From positions 3,472,001 to 3,536,000 of the forward strand of contig JADJRH010000001.1 in the NCBI GenBank assembly GCA_016712345.1: 64,000 nucleotides of DNA, written 5' to 3'. This DNA comes from Polyangiaceae bacterium (GTDB lineage Bacteria > Myxococcota_A > Polyangia > Polyangiales > Polyangiaceae). Each line of letters opens with the position of its first letter. Position 1 is the first letter of the stretch. The notes beneath the pieces were generated by a model, which had not been told where the DNA came from, made no database searches, and worked only from the letters and a program-made list of their open reading frames with translations. Positions 56,901 through 64,000 of the stretch are shown in pieces. Position numbers and translations under genes: made by a program.

Positions 56901-57333
56901 CCGCTTCACCTGGCAGCAGAAGGTTTTGGAGCGGCTTTGCGAGGTCTACCGATTCGAAATCTCCACCTCCTTGAAACAGCGTTCCGAACATGATTTCATG
57001 GGCCGTAGCCCCGCTGCCCGCTCCGGCGTGGACCATCGGCACCAGTTCGTCCGCCAAGTAGAACGTGGCGCTGTCGTATACTCCCCAGATGCCCGAGGAA
57101 ACTGGTTGGAAGTAAGCCACTCGGGGGACGCCTTCAACTGCGTCGAACTGGTTTGCGGGCCCAGCCGCCAAAAGACGGTTACGATAAGCGCCCAAGGCGG
57201 CCGAGAAACGATCGGACACATCAGCGTCTCGATCGGGTCGCTGTTGGTGCAGCGCGACAACAAGAACCTTATCCCGGCACCATGGGTCTCCTGCGTTCCT
57301 GTAATTGTCTTCCATCTGAAACGTCCGGCGCAT
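53935..57333 (-). CDS. Large protein with an HEXXH metallopeptidase-like core and a C-terminal PilZ (c-di-GMP) domain
   Basis: About 1132 residues from the ATG at 57333; 57315 is an alternative, and the frame is open to 57417. Numbering from 57417: residues ~50-260 and ~370-440 are alpha/beta-like and unassigned. HEAGH at 668-672, in a hydrophobic helix (ALCLLFHEAGHWFLRHW), is a zinc-protease motif, and FFEDILAH (~730-737) is a candidate third ligand. Residues 1040-1130 look like PilZ: RAFHR (RxxxR, 1044-1048), then DTSPVG (DxSxxG, 1073-1078) and ACRVKWVG...RFGVVI, the c-di-GMP-binding signature in order. No signal or membrane helix is clear. It is the first gene of the operon and is coupled to the KAP NTPase. 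c-di-GMP control of a protease-like activity is inferred. Confidence 0.8.
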   Translation of the reverse strand: MRRTFQMEDNYRNAGDPWCRDKVLVVALHQQRPDRDADVSDRFSAALGAYRNRLLAAGPANQFDAVEGVPRVAYFQPVSSGIWGVYDSATFYLADELVPMVHAGAGSGATAHEIMFGTLFQGGGDFESVDLAKPLQNLLLPGEAGASPLLAISRVKLCDPLLAACGSTLKAAFASFAAREASLVGVECLIMQCRSTYEMAIIGMADNGTPLQKYLRILQSTTVRALTEKEPHLSRVIDCALERKHNITLPNDILRRWVRGRWSSPNSSVELVRSSLLETHVVMSQRDQLGMRRGCTSALASVHAESVRQVCNWGLAERRQDRPTIDAKQFATELASLEKDGTLVATVQWFPKAGHADPVIAEVARIASAFGTHHLVSEGTAGDGHAISLTVQFPDSLEGYAHLYALSHWMRAQADLSFDLRDVCTSVQNTHSTRPINIPDQTESGYLSEDSAGPRGYDLFATDRNEDVVQFEWVRMQMLGVGKVEALAMQSWITAVHHAIALPDTFGAMIDVNAALRAVYMNVFYSPDAPHKEFSWMLRELLENGQKAYQQRLQFSPALGGSPPILGEVPYGMSQLVGTMSGVTRAILKVVEPENVILPAPIVVFCPDRKIAMKGVSNVGVFVLGALQAMNPVALCLLFHEAGHWFLRHWAQDGAQFGAFQRRLHACGRRAEDTFQKCFVDQPPRTTAYNDSRAKGERFRLFFEDILAHAVWRELGCGGDFTLFQTQFLTGAAMGLRTQLGVEGASEASPLELWGEAIAHLVIQRTLADHNNEISTAIDALLRAENALTPQTGSPLRNAIEEALPYCTAEVENFLARREVSNDKPDITALLGIVAPGWLITLTSLTASASEGDETAVLLADLADIFQELSARAEVLNNLNRSLRVTDSDYRNIRTDVQKGIVPKPPWTVLDDGGYPNNEAFLWIRELLAAATDSFLKGPREGDMAIRRDVRYRFTGAQNRAKANGVYTDFMGGLFRVGREVRTGDLRMQTTVLDALEEIASRVRAGRINRYFRRGRAFHRIAPTSVSTSVRVVVNNRPSMLELVDTSPVGAGFRAKPHDLPKTDDIIHVPSLEGDLVACRVKWVGTPENNPGRFGVVIIADGESPPNSERGPESKTRRAHADLCWVKVEVNP

Positions 57334-57435
57334 CAAAGGCGGAATCCTGGGCGGAATCGCCGAAGTAATTCCAAGGCGCCGAATGCAGCCAGTACCACAA
57401 ACGTATACGGCAAACAATCACCAGTTAGCTGGATG

Positions 57436-59173
57436 CTAAATTATCGCAATCACGGCCGCGAGCAGGCCCACCGCAGCTCCCGCCGCCGGCAATGCCCATT
57501 TGACCTTTCGCTCACTCACCACCAATGCCGGCGTGATTAAACCCCCGAGTAGAGCGAGTGGTATCACCGCCGCCGGAGGCATGGTAGGTCCGACCATAAT
57601 CAAGAGCACCCTTACCAGCGGAATCCACAGCAAAGCCGCTGGAAATGCTGCTTGAATCACGGCGATTGTGCGTTGGGTAGATGAAGGCTCGTCCAGTCGA
57701 GTCAGGTATAAAAAAGCGCCCGCGAGCCCAAAAAGCGGCCACACAAACAAGTGGCTTGCTCCCGGCGCGCCAAAGCCCAAGAGCAACGCAAATACCGTCC
57801 ACCAAAACAAGGCACCACCCGCAAGGGCGATTGAGTCGGGCGCTCGATTGTTCGCTTTATCGCGCGGACAAAGCCAAAGAGCAAATGCGAGTGATGCCGC
57901 AACTCCCGTGCACACAATGGCAAGCCACGGGGTAAACGCATGAGGATCTCCCATCATCGCCCGCATTGCCAACGGCCCCGTTCCCAAGTTTGGGAACCGC
58001 ACCTTTGAGCAGTGCGCCAAGCCCAACTCCGGTGATCGCCCCAACCACAAGCGAGCCCAACACAACTGCCATCGCAAGTGCCAATCGCCCTATGGAAGTG
58101 CGCTTTTTGCGCAGCGCAGAGCCCATCCCCACAAGTGCCAATATCGCTCCCAAGAGCGCCAGAGCACCCGAGACATTTTCAGGGTAGTGAACAAGCACCA
58201 ACGAAAATAGGTCAAAATAAGCCGAATCAGACGTGGGCTTGGGTAGACTTTCAGCAGTCAAAAAAGCGCGGGACAGCGCCAACGACTGGTCACCCATGTG
58301 TTGCAGACTTCCAAGATTGAGTTCTGTCTCGGTGTCTTTGGCCGTGTGATAGTTATAAACGTGGTCGGCAAAGGCAAAGTTGAGCCCTTGTTTGCCCGCC
58401 TGTTTCACAATCGATAAATCGGTGTCATTGGGGAGGCGCTTGTACAGAGTATAAATGACAGAACTTGCAACCGGCCTTTTTACAGACGATGCAAACGTGT
58501 CAATCAACGCGCCGTTTCCCGAGCTTGTTTCAAACATGGCCACTTGGCCTGAAGTGCCGCGAGCCTCAAAGTTTAAAAACAGCTCCATCTCATTGAGCCA
58601 CGGGTGGTCTTTCATCAACACGCGCGCACCGAGCAGCCCCATTTCCTCCCCGTCATCAATGACAATAATCAACGGCCTTTTGGGCGGCGGACCCGCTTTT
58701 AGCGCGCGCACTGTTTCAAGCAGTGTCGCAACTCCGGCCCCGTCGTCGGCGGCCCCCGGTCCAAACGGTGTGGAGTCGTAATGCGCCATAAGCACCAATG
58801 CAGGCCCGGGACTGCCCACATCCCAACGGGCGACAACGTTTTCCACGTCGGCGCAGGTGAAACGCCCACACGCGTTTCCCTTTTGAATCACCGGTTCAAG
58901 CCCCAAGTTGCGCAAACTCGACATCACCCAATCACGGGCGCGATCATGATCGGCAATCTCTTCCGGTGTACGCGCAGATCCATCATAGTGCGCAGCGGGA
59001 TGTGGCTTGCCTGTGGAGGTTAAGCCGCGAACGTGCGCCATCGCGCGACCGGCCGAAAACACGTCATTGGGCGCATTTTCGCCGAGTGGCTCTGGAGGCG
59101 CTGCAAATGCGGCAACGAGGAGCGCTACCAAAACAAATGGGAGCAAACACAACGCCACGTGGCCTGTTTTCAT
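57436..59173 (-). CDS. M28 zinc peptidase with membrane domain, interrupted by a +1 frameshift and possibly truncated
   Basis: ATG at 59173 gives a signal/anchor (ALCLLPFVLVALLVAAFAA). The M28 zinc ligands are all present: MAHYDSTPFGPGAADDGAG, DDGEEMGLLGA, NFEARGTSG, and YHTAKDTETELN. Transmembrane segments then begin (SGALALLGAILALVGMG, LALAMAVVLGSLVVGAITG). Around 57980-58020 sense moves to another frame, in which membrane segments continue (AIVCTGVAASLAFALWLC, GALFWWTVFALLLGFG) to a stop at 57436. One extra base explains this. The joined product, ~580 residues, is shorter than M28 proteins of this membrane type, which usually have a further ~150-200 residue soluble domain; the stop lies ~100 bp from the start of the KAP/PilZ operon. 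Confidence 0.8.
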
Positions 59174-59221
59174 AAATTGGTTCCCCGGTGTGTACACAAG
59201 CTGTCAGTTTGAAAAACGTTG

Positions 59222-60463
59222 CTACTCGCCGCGCAGATAATCGTCCAACACCCTGTGCATATTGGCAATAGCCCCCTCTTCAGAACTCAATAACAAACCG
59301 CGAAATCCCCTTGATTCTGTGCCTTTTTGCAAACTTGGCAAAAGCGCCACATCGGCCCCCATCACCGGCCCCATAGATTGTTCGCCGGCTTTAAAACGCA
59401 CGTGTTTGGGTTTTGCGGGTACCGGTTTTGAGCCGAATCGCTCAAAGGCCTCTTCGTCGAAAAAAGTGACTTTGGGGTCGGCCGCGTGAGGCCGGTGCCT
59501 ATACACTTCAAGCCTTCGCGGAAAAAAGTTTAATTGAACGTTGGGAAACACATAAAACTGGTGTTTATCAACAAGACTTTGGGCCGAAAGGCCACTCAGA
59601 TCAATGCCGTCGCGCCGTGCGTTTTCAAACACCGCTTTTTGCAATGCAGCGCGCACTTCGCCCGCACTGCCAACAAAGGTGTTTGGGTCGAGACCCATAT
59701 AACGCATCGTTTCACGCAATGCCGTTGAAGGCGGAAGGGCTTTTGCCGCGTCTGAAGTGGGTATTCCTACAGGCACAGTGATGTGGCTGTGACTGCCCAT
59801 AATCTCCAGCGTGGAGGCTTTTTCGTCGAGGATTTGCAACAACTCAGGGTGCAGTGTCGCCACGTGGTACCCCTCGTTTGAAACATCCGCCGACAACTTC
59901 CAATTGCAGGGGATCTCACAAGTCGTGTGCGCCACTCGATGAAACTCCCCAGCTTGATAAGGCTCCATCAAGGGTCCAATTTCACCCAAATAGTCACTCA
60001 ACGAAGGTGGCTTTTCAGACAAAGTGTACCAAACGAAACCGGCCTTCTCTTCGCAGAAAATCGGAGCCAAATCCAAGTCTGTCCGGCGCTGAAAATCCGC
60101 AAACCCTTCCGGCCGAAACGCCCGCTTAAAGGCCCCGTTTGTGTGCCACTCCCAATGATGATACCCGCAGCGAAACACTTTTGCACAGCCGGTATTCTCA
60201 ACGCAGAGCCGATTGCCACGATGTTGGCAAACATTGTAAAACGCGCTCACCCGGCCGTCTTGTTGCCGCACAAACAAGGTCGATTCGGCACCCAACTCGT
60301 GCGTTACAAAGTCACCGGGGTTTTGCAGATCGCGACAATGAGGCCCCAAAAGCCACACTCGCGTCCACATTTTTTCCCACTCAAGCCGCAAAAAATCCGG
60401 TGAAAAATAGCGCTCTTTTGCGATCCGTTGAGACACTTGCCTGATCAACAACGAGCCTCCCAC
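59222..60463 (-). CDS. Rieske non-haem iron oxygenase (aromatic ring-hydroxylase alpha-subunit family)
   Basis: About 413 residues from a GTG at 60463, just after the upstream stop; TTG codons at 60451/60448 with GGGAGG in front are as likely. The Rieske cluster ligands are CQHRGNRLC and CGYHHWEW (CxH...CxxH). The mononuclear iron site is in DVSNEGYHVATLHPE (H-x4-H after the usual Asp). The enzyme should use electrons from a reductase, not found in the window, to oxygenate its substrate. It is the second gene of a minus-strand pair after the radical SAM enzyme, only four bases apart, so they probably act on one pathway. Confidence 0.9.
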   Translation of the reverse strand: MGGSLLIRQVSQRIAKERYFSPDFLRLEWEKMWTRVWLLGPHCRDLQNPGDFVTHELGAESTLFVRQQDGRVSAFYNVCQHRGNRLCVENTGCAKVFRCGYHHWEWHTNGAFKRAFRPEGFADFQRRTDLDLAPIFCEEKAGFVWYTLSEKPPSLSDYLGEIGPLMEPYQAGEFHRVAHTTCEIPCNWKLSADVSNEGYHVATLHPELLQILDEKASTLEIMGSHSHITVPVGIPTSDAAKALPPSTALRETMRYMGLDPNTFVGSAGEVRAALQKAVFENARRDGIDLSGLSAQSLVDKHQFYVFPNVQLNFFPRRLEVYRHRPHAADPKVTFFDEEAFERFGSKPVPAKPKHVRFKAGEQSMGPVMGADVALLPSLQKGTESRGFRGLLLSSEEGAIANMHRVLDDYLRGE

Positions 60464-60467
60464 GGCG

Positions 60468-62180
60468 CTACGACATTCCCACTCGCGGAAGTGACACACG
60501 CCCGTCTCCCGGCCCCACCACAATCCCCCGAATTAACCGCCGCAATCGCGTACTCACCGCATCCAATGTTCGCAGCGTTCGAGTGGAAGGTGGAGTTACC
60601 CCAGGCCGATAACTGTAAGCCACGCCGTCCACCAATCGATAGGCTCGAATACCCGCAGTGGCCGGTCGCAGGTCCAGGGTTAAGTTACCCTCCGCTGTTA
60701 CCACTTCTACCGTCACGCCCTCGGCGCTTTGAGTTGCTTCCACAAGACTCCACGCGCCCGCGGTGGCCTCTCGCAGGCCGATTTCAAGCGCGGTTCGTAT
60801 TGCCGCTGCAAGTGGCTTGTTCGCAGGTTCAAACCCAAAGGTGCTTTCTCGCTCACGCGCCGGCTCTCGCCGCACCGTTGCCGGCCCCGGAAACGTCCAC
60901 GCGCTTTCGTAGGGCCAACCGCCCACTTCTTCCATGAGTCGAGTCAGACGTTCGCTTTCTTCGCGCAGATCATCGGCGCTCCACCCCGAACACGACTTCA
61001 CCATTAAACTCACAGGGTCAAAATCGATAAAAAGCCCCTCCGGCAAACGAGTCATCAGCGCATCGGGCAACGCCAAACAATGAAACACGCGCACCTCGGC
61101 GGGGAGCTTTCGCGCCCTGTCAAACGTGCGTTGAAACGACGCGCGTGAATCGCCCGGCAACCCCATAATGATTTCAATCGTCACCGGCGCAATACGCGAA
61201 AGATCCGTTACAACCCGCTCAAAACGCGATTCATCAAAAGGCCTTTGCAGCTTTCTCAATACTTCTTTGTCGTACGACTGAAGGCCCACCCCCACGCGGC
61301 CAATACGCACTTCCGACAGGAAACGCGCGTGTTCGTCGGTCATGTGCGAGGGATAAAGTTCAAAGTCGAGCGCTGTTTCTCGAAGAAATCCAACTTCCCG
61401 CTCCGCCGCCACCAAGTTTCGAAACGCGCGCGGATTTAAGTTGAGTGCGGCATCCACCAAAATCGCGCCGCCCAAGTTTGCCCTGCGATATGCCGTCAAC
61501 TCGCGCACCAAATAGTCTTTTGAAAAAACGCGAGTTGACTGTTCAGCGTCGCCCCATTGGCAAAAACTGCAAGCGAGAGGGCACCCTCTAAAAGTCTCCA
61601 GGTGGGCCTGCACTCCGTCGGGAACAAGGCCCATTTGATACGCCGAGGCGAGGTCGTCGAGATCGGGAACGCGCGGCGAATCGCCCACTTTTTGAAACCC
61701 GGAACTTGTGTACACAGCCGTTCCCGACACCGATAGGAGCGTGTTCGCGTCGCGTTGGGGCAGCGCCACAATGTCGCGAAACACGTGTTCTCCCTCACCG
61801 AGAACAAGCGCATCCACACTGCCTTTGGCGCTTGTGTACACAGGAAGATCCATCATCTCCGTGCGCGCCGATGGGCCGCCGAAAACAATGGTTCGATCGG
61901 GGCGCGTTTTTTTGAGCCGCCGCGCCGCTTCAATAAAGGTTGGAAACGACCAAACGTAGGCCGCGGCGCCCACAATATCGGGGTTCAGCGCCTCCACCCG
62001 GTCCACAAGTTCATCCACATCGCGGGACCGCGATTCTACCAAGTGTACATCGGCGTCGAGGCCCGGCGTTGCAAGCAGCGTTGCCTGAATTTTTCGCACC
62101 CCGTAATTGAACGGCCGAAGATCGTGCCCGGCTGTCCACGGGTCGATGCAGATCAGAGCAACTCGACGACCCTGCGACAT
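60468..62180 (-). CDS. B12-binding-domain radical SAM enzyme
   Basis: 570 residues from the ATG at 62180 (a TTG two codons upstream is open). Residues ~5-150 are an alpha/beta cobalamin-binding-like domain (NPDIVGAAAYVWSFPTFIE, IVFGGPSA). The radical SAM cluster motif is RGCPLACSFCQWG (Cx3Cx2C) near residue 208. The HxxG histidine of classic B12-binding domains is not evident, so cobalamin use is uncertain. Such enzymes methylate or rearrange unactivated carbons in natural products, but a subset works in tRNA or lipid modification. A C-terminal ~130-residue beta-rich domain (SAEGVTVEVVTAEGNLTLDL) is unassigned. It is divergent from the oxygenase-like gene at 62249. Confidence 0.88.
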   Translation of the reverse strand: MSQGRRVALICIDPWTAGHDLRPFNYGVRKIQATLLATPGLDADVHLVESRSRDVDELVDRVEALNPDIVGAAAYVWSFPTFIEAARRLKKTRPDRTIVFGGPSARTEMMDLPVYTSAKGSVDALVLGEGEHVFRDIVALPQRDANTLLSVSGTAVYTSSGFQKVGDSPRVPDLDDLASAYQMGLVPDGVQAHLETFRGCPLACSFCQWGDAEQSTRVFSKDYLVRELTAYRRANLGGAILVDAALNLNPRAFRNLVAAEREVGFLRETALDFELYPSHMTDEHARFLSEVRIGRVGVGLQSYDKEVLRKLQRPFDESRFERVVTDLSRIAPVTIEIIMGLPGDSRASFQRTFDRARKLPAEVRVFHCLALPDALMTRLPEGLFIDFDPVSLMVKSCSGWSADDLREESERLTRLMEEVGGWPYESAWTFPGPATVRREPARERESTFGFEPANKPLAAAIRTALEIGLREATAGAWSLVEATQSAEGVTVEVVTAEGNLTLDLRPATAGIRAYRLVDGVAYSYRPGVTPPSTRTLRTLDAVSTRLRRLIRGIVVGPGDGRVSLPRVGMS

Positions 62181-62248
62181 TGGCAAAAGTGTCGCACGCT
62201 GCGGCGGGACGAGGCAACGTTGCCAAGCCGCGATACACTGCGCGGGCC

Positions 62249-63061
62249 ATGGGCAGGCCGTTTTTTACAACGTTGCAGATCCCCGCCGATCAAGCCGGCG
62301 CGGCGGATCTGTACGGCCGGATTTTTCGCGGTGAAATCAACGGCGTTATTTTGGAGCGCTTTTTGTCGGCTGAACGCGCCGCCGAGCTTGTACGCCGATT
62401 GGAAAACGGTGAACTCGCCGTTCCGAAACGGCCATTCGCTCGCGAGTTTGAAGCGTACTCCATTGGCCCCTGCCTCGACCAAACCGAAGATCACGGTGTC
62501 CCCTATTTCGATCGAGTGACTGAATTTAACGCCGCCGTTCGCGCACTATTCGAACGCGACATTCACGCGGCGCTGCTTTCGCTTCTCCAATCGATTGTAG
62601 AAAACGCAACGCTGTGTGTACCCAAAAACAGCGACGGCCGTTCGTACGGAACAACCACGTTGCGCTGTTTGCCTCCGGGCGGGCTCATTCCACCCCACTG
62701 CGAAAATGAGCAAATCGGTCGGTCGCCATACGAACATTTGAGATCGCTTATCGAACCCGCGATTATCAGCTTTTATCTTCAACTTGCTCCGGCGGAACAG
62801 GGCGGAGAACTGGCAGTTCACAACATGGGTTTTCACGAACTCCACACAGTTGAAATGCGCAATCGGCACAGTTTTGTGGGCGGCGCGCTCAACTCCCGTG
62901 AACGAGTGACTCTGACACCGCAGGCGGGTGACGTCATTGTGTTTGATGCGGGCCGGTATTTCCACCAAGTGCTCCCCGTAAAGGGCACTCGCTCGCGTTG
63001 GACAATGGGCGGATTTACCGCCTATTCACACGACCACTCCAACGTATTTGTTTGGGCATAA
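62249..63061 (+). CDS. 2-oxoglutarate/Fe(II) oxygenase-like protein (prolyl-hydroxylase type)
   Basis: 270 residues from the ATG at 62249; a TTG at 62180 is open, but it overlaps the divergent start. The double-stranded beta-helix is visible in the C-half: TTLRCLPPGGLIPPHCENEQ, then ISFYLQLAPAEQGGELAVHNMG, and VIVFDAGRYFHQVLPVKGTRSRWTMGGF with the distal His and Arg. The proximal iron site is H-x-E (HCE), not the common H-x-D, so the metal site may be unusual. It would hydroxylate or otherwise oxidise a substrate with 2-oxoglutarate. It is followed after five bases by a methyltransferase. Confidence 0.78.
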   Translation: MGRPFFTTLQIPADQAGAADLYGRIFRGEINGVILERFLSAERAAELVRRLENGELAVPKRPFAREFEAYSIGPCLDQTEDHGVPYFDRVTEFNAAVRALFERDIHAALLSLLQSIVENATLCVPKNSDGRSYGTTTLRCLPPGGLIPPHCENEQIGRSPYEHLRSLIEPAIISFYLQLAPAEQGGELAVHNMGFHELHTVEMRNRHSFVGGALNSRERVTLTPQAGDVIVFDAGRYFHQVLPVKGTRSRWTMGGFTAYSHDHSNVFVWA

Positions 63062-63066
63062 TCGCC

Positions 63067-63924
63067 GTGACAACCCCCAAAAACAATCCACCCAAATACG
63101 TGGACGGCCACCTGGCCGAACTCTCAGAACGTGTACACCTGAGCGGCCAGACTGACCTATTTATGCACCTCGGTCATTGGCACTCTCTCGACGGTGCCGT
63201 GTCCCTCGCAGACTTGCGACAGGCCCAAAAACGCACCAACGACCACTTGATTCAATTGGCCGATATAGAAGACGGCCAGGTGATTCTCGATGTCGGCTGC
63301 GGCTTTGGAGGCACGATCGCAGCGCTCGATGTGTACGCAAGTCAATTGCAACTTGTCGGCCTCAACATCGATCCGCGCCAACTCGATGTTGCCCGGAGCA
63401 ATGTTGTTTCGCGCCGTCGAAACTCCATCGAATGGGTGCACGCCGACGCGTGTGAGCTGCCTTTTCCAGACAACGTGTTTGAACGCGTCTTTGCCATTGA
63501 GTGCATCTTTCACTTCGCCAGTCGAAAGCGCTTTTTGGCTGAGGCCGCTCGGGTGTTGTTGCCCATGGGCAAACTTATAGTGACCGACCTTGTGGCGAGT
63601 GACACTCTCTCTCAACTCCGGCGTGAGCTTCCAACAGGGCTCGAAAAAGCGCTCGAACACGCTCTCTCCCCATGCCCTCATTTTTGGACAGGGGAGGGGA
63701 GCTACAGTGAAATGGCCGCGGCAGCGGGCTTATCCATTGTCACAAAACAAGATGCCACACTCGCCACATTGCCAACCTATGCCTGTATTCTACGAGGCAA
63801 AACGGTGGACTTCGCGTCTGAAAACGAGCCCATCAACGACCGCGGAGTGGCAGCCCTCGCGTGGCTTCAAATGCGCGGCCTCATTCGGGTTGAATACAAT
63901 CTGTTTCAAAAAATCAAAGCCTGA
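63067..63924 (+). CDS. SAM-dependent methyltransferase
   Basis: 285 residues from the GTG at 63067, five bases after the oxygenase stop; a longer frame overlaps that gene and is rejected. Motif I is VILDVGCGFGGTIAAL, motif II VGLNIDPRQLDVAR, then ADACELPFPDNVFERVFAIECIFHF and VLLPMGKLIVTDL, the usual class I order. The form GLNIDPRQ is common among natural-product O- and C-methyltransferases. It shares a transcript with the oxygenase-like gene. Together with the divergent radical SAM and Rieske genes it suggests a small tailoring pathway. 63925-64000 holds a tcaggtcgt direct repeat and nothing else identifiable. Confidence 0.88.
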   Translation: MTTPKNNPPKYVDGHLAELSERVHLSGQTDLFMHLGHWHSLDGAVSLADLRQAQKRTNDHLIQLADIEDGQVILDVGCGFGGTIAALDVYASQLQLVGLNIDPRQLDVARSNVVSRRRNSIEWVHADACELPFPDNVFERVFAIECIFHFASRKRFLAEAARVLLPMGKLIVTDLVASDTLSQLRRELPTGLEKALEHALSPCPHFWTGEGSYSEMAAAAGLSIVTKQDATLATLPTYACILRGKTVDFASENEPINDRGVAALAWLQMRGLIRVEYNLFQKIKA

Positions 63925-64000
63925 AACGCCCCGAAACAACCTGCGACGTCTCACCGGGGTCGAAAGCGCGTCAGGTCGTTGCGTGGTCAGGTCGTCGGCG

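Noticed and set aside
51011..58960. Lack of GYGTACRC as proof that the KAP region was recently acquired
   Set aside because: Core-gene stretches such as 21300-29600 also lack exact copies, so absence alone does not mark foreign DNA.

Overview
The window reads as a chromosomal segment of a member of the Myxococcota (a deltaproteobacterium-like, probably predatory or soil/aquatic lineage). The main pointers are a very large secreted calcium-repeat protein ending in a MYXO-CTERM type sorting tail (36479-39724), glycine-rich spacer lipoproteins with Cys-rich or phosphatase domains, DUF4912 and DUF6285 proteins, many signalling-like and TPR proteins, frequent GTG/TTG starts, and an estimated GC content near 60%.

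Layout. 1-4854: a minus-strand operon of an unknown protein, an 865-residue protein with about 330 residues of charged single-helix repeats, and a GAF protein fused to a catalytically dead PTS enzyme-I N-terminal domain. 4997-11365: secreted hypothetical protein, argG, an orphan Phd-like protein, a frameshifted pgi, a kinase-fold phosphotransferase and its DUF6285 partner. 11382-18741: membrane-anchored hypothetical, lipoprotein phosphatase, acyltransferase, Cys-rich lipoprotein, O-methyltransferase, type III pantothenate kinase (coaX), a FecCD-type permease and a pseudo-receiver. 19020-27076: secreted hypothetical, DUF4912 protein, homocysteine methyltransferase/MTHFR fusion, membrane protein, OsmC-like protein, FabH-like synthase. 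27286-34925: a J-domain/TPR protein, dnaK and a Pro-rich TPR protein in one operon, then an M1 aminopeptidase (frameshifted) and a membrane protein. 34926-35410: tRNA-Phe with a good promoter, then a repeat cluster. 35411-40589: cysteine synthase family enzyme, the giant MYXO-CTERM protein and a Cys-motif protein. 40670-51482: a type VI secretion tip locus with three tandem vgrG genes and a DUF6484 gene, divergent from DUF2169 and a ketosynthase-like pseudoenzyme. 51708-57333: a three-gene operon (KAP P-loop NTPase, an 1100-residue protein with an HEXXH site and a C-terminal PilZ domain, and a 63-residue protein) that I regard as the best candidate for an undescribed system. 57436-63924: a frameshifted M28 peptidase, then a possible small biosynthetic locus of Rieske oxygenase and B12-type radical SAM enzyme (minus) divergent from a 2-oxoglutarate-oxygenase-like protein and a methyltransferase (plus). 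63925-64000 shows nothing I can name beyond a short direct repeat.

Two signals run across the genes. First, the degenerate palindrome GYGTACRC (GTGTACAC, GTGTACGC, GCGTACAC) occurs about 60 times by my hand count, where about 4-5 are expected; it lies in both coding and intergenic DNA and resembles the behaviour of cyanobacterial HIP1. Second, three otherwise well-conserved genes (pgi, M1 peptidase, M28 peptidase) are each broken by what looks like one extra base, which points either to insertion errors in the assembly or to a real property of this genome. All family assignments are from reading motifs by eye; no database search was possible.
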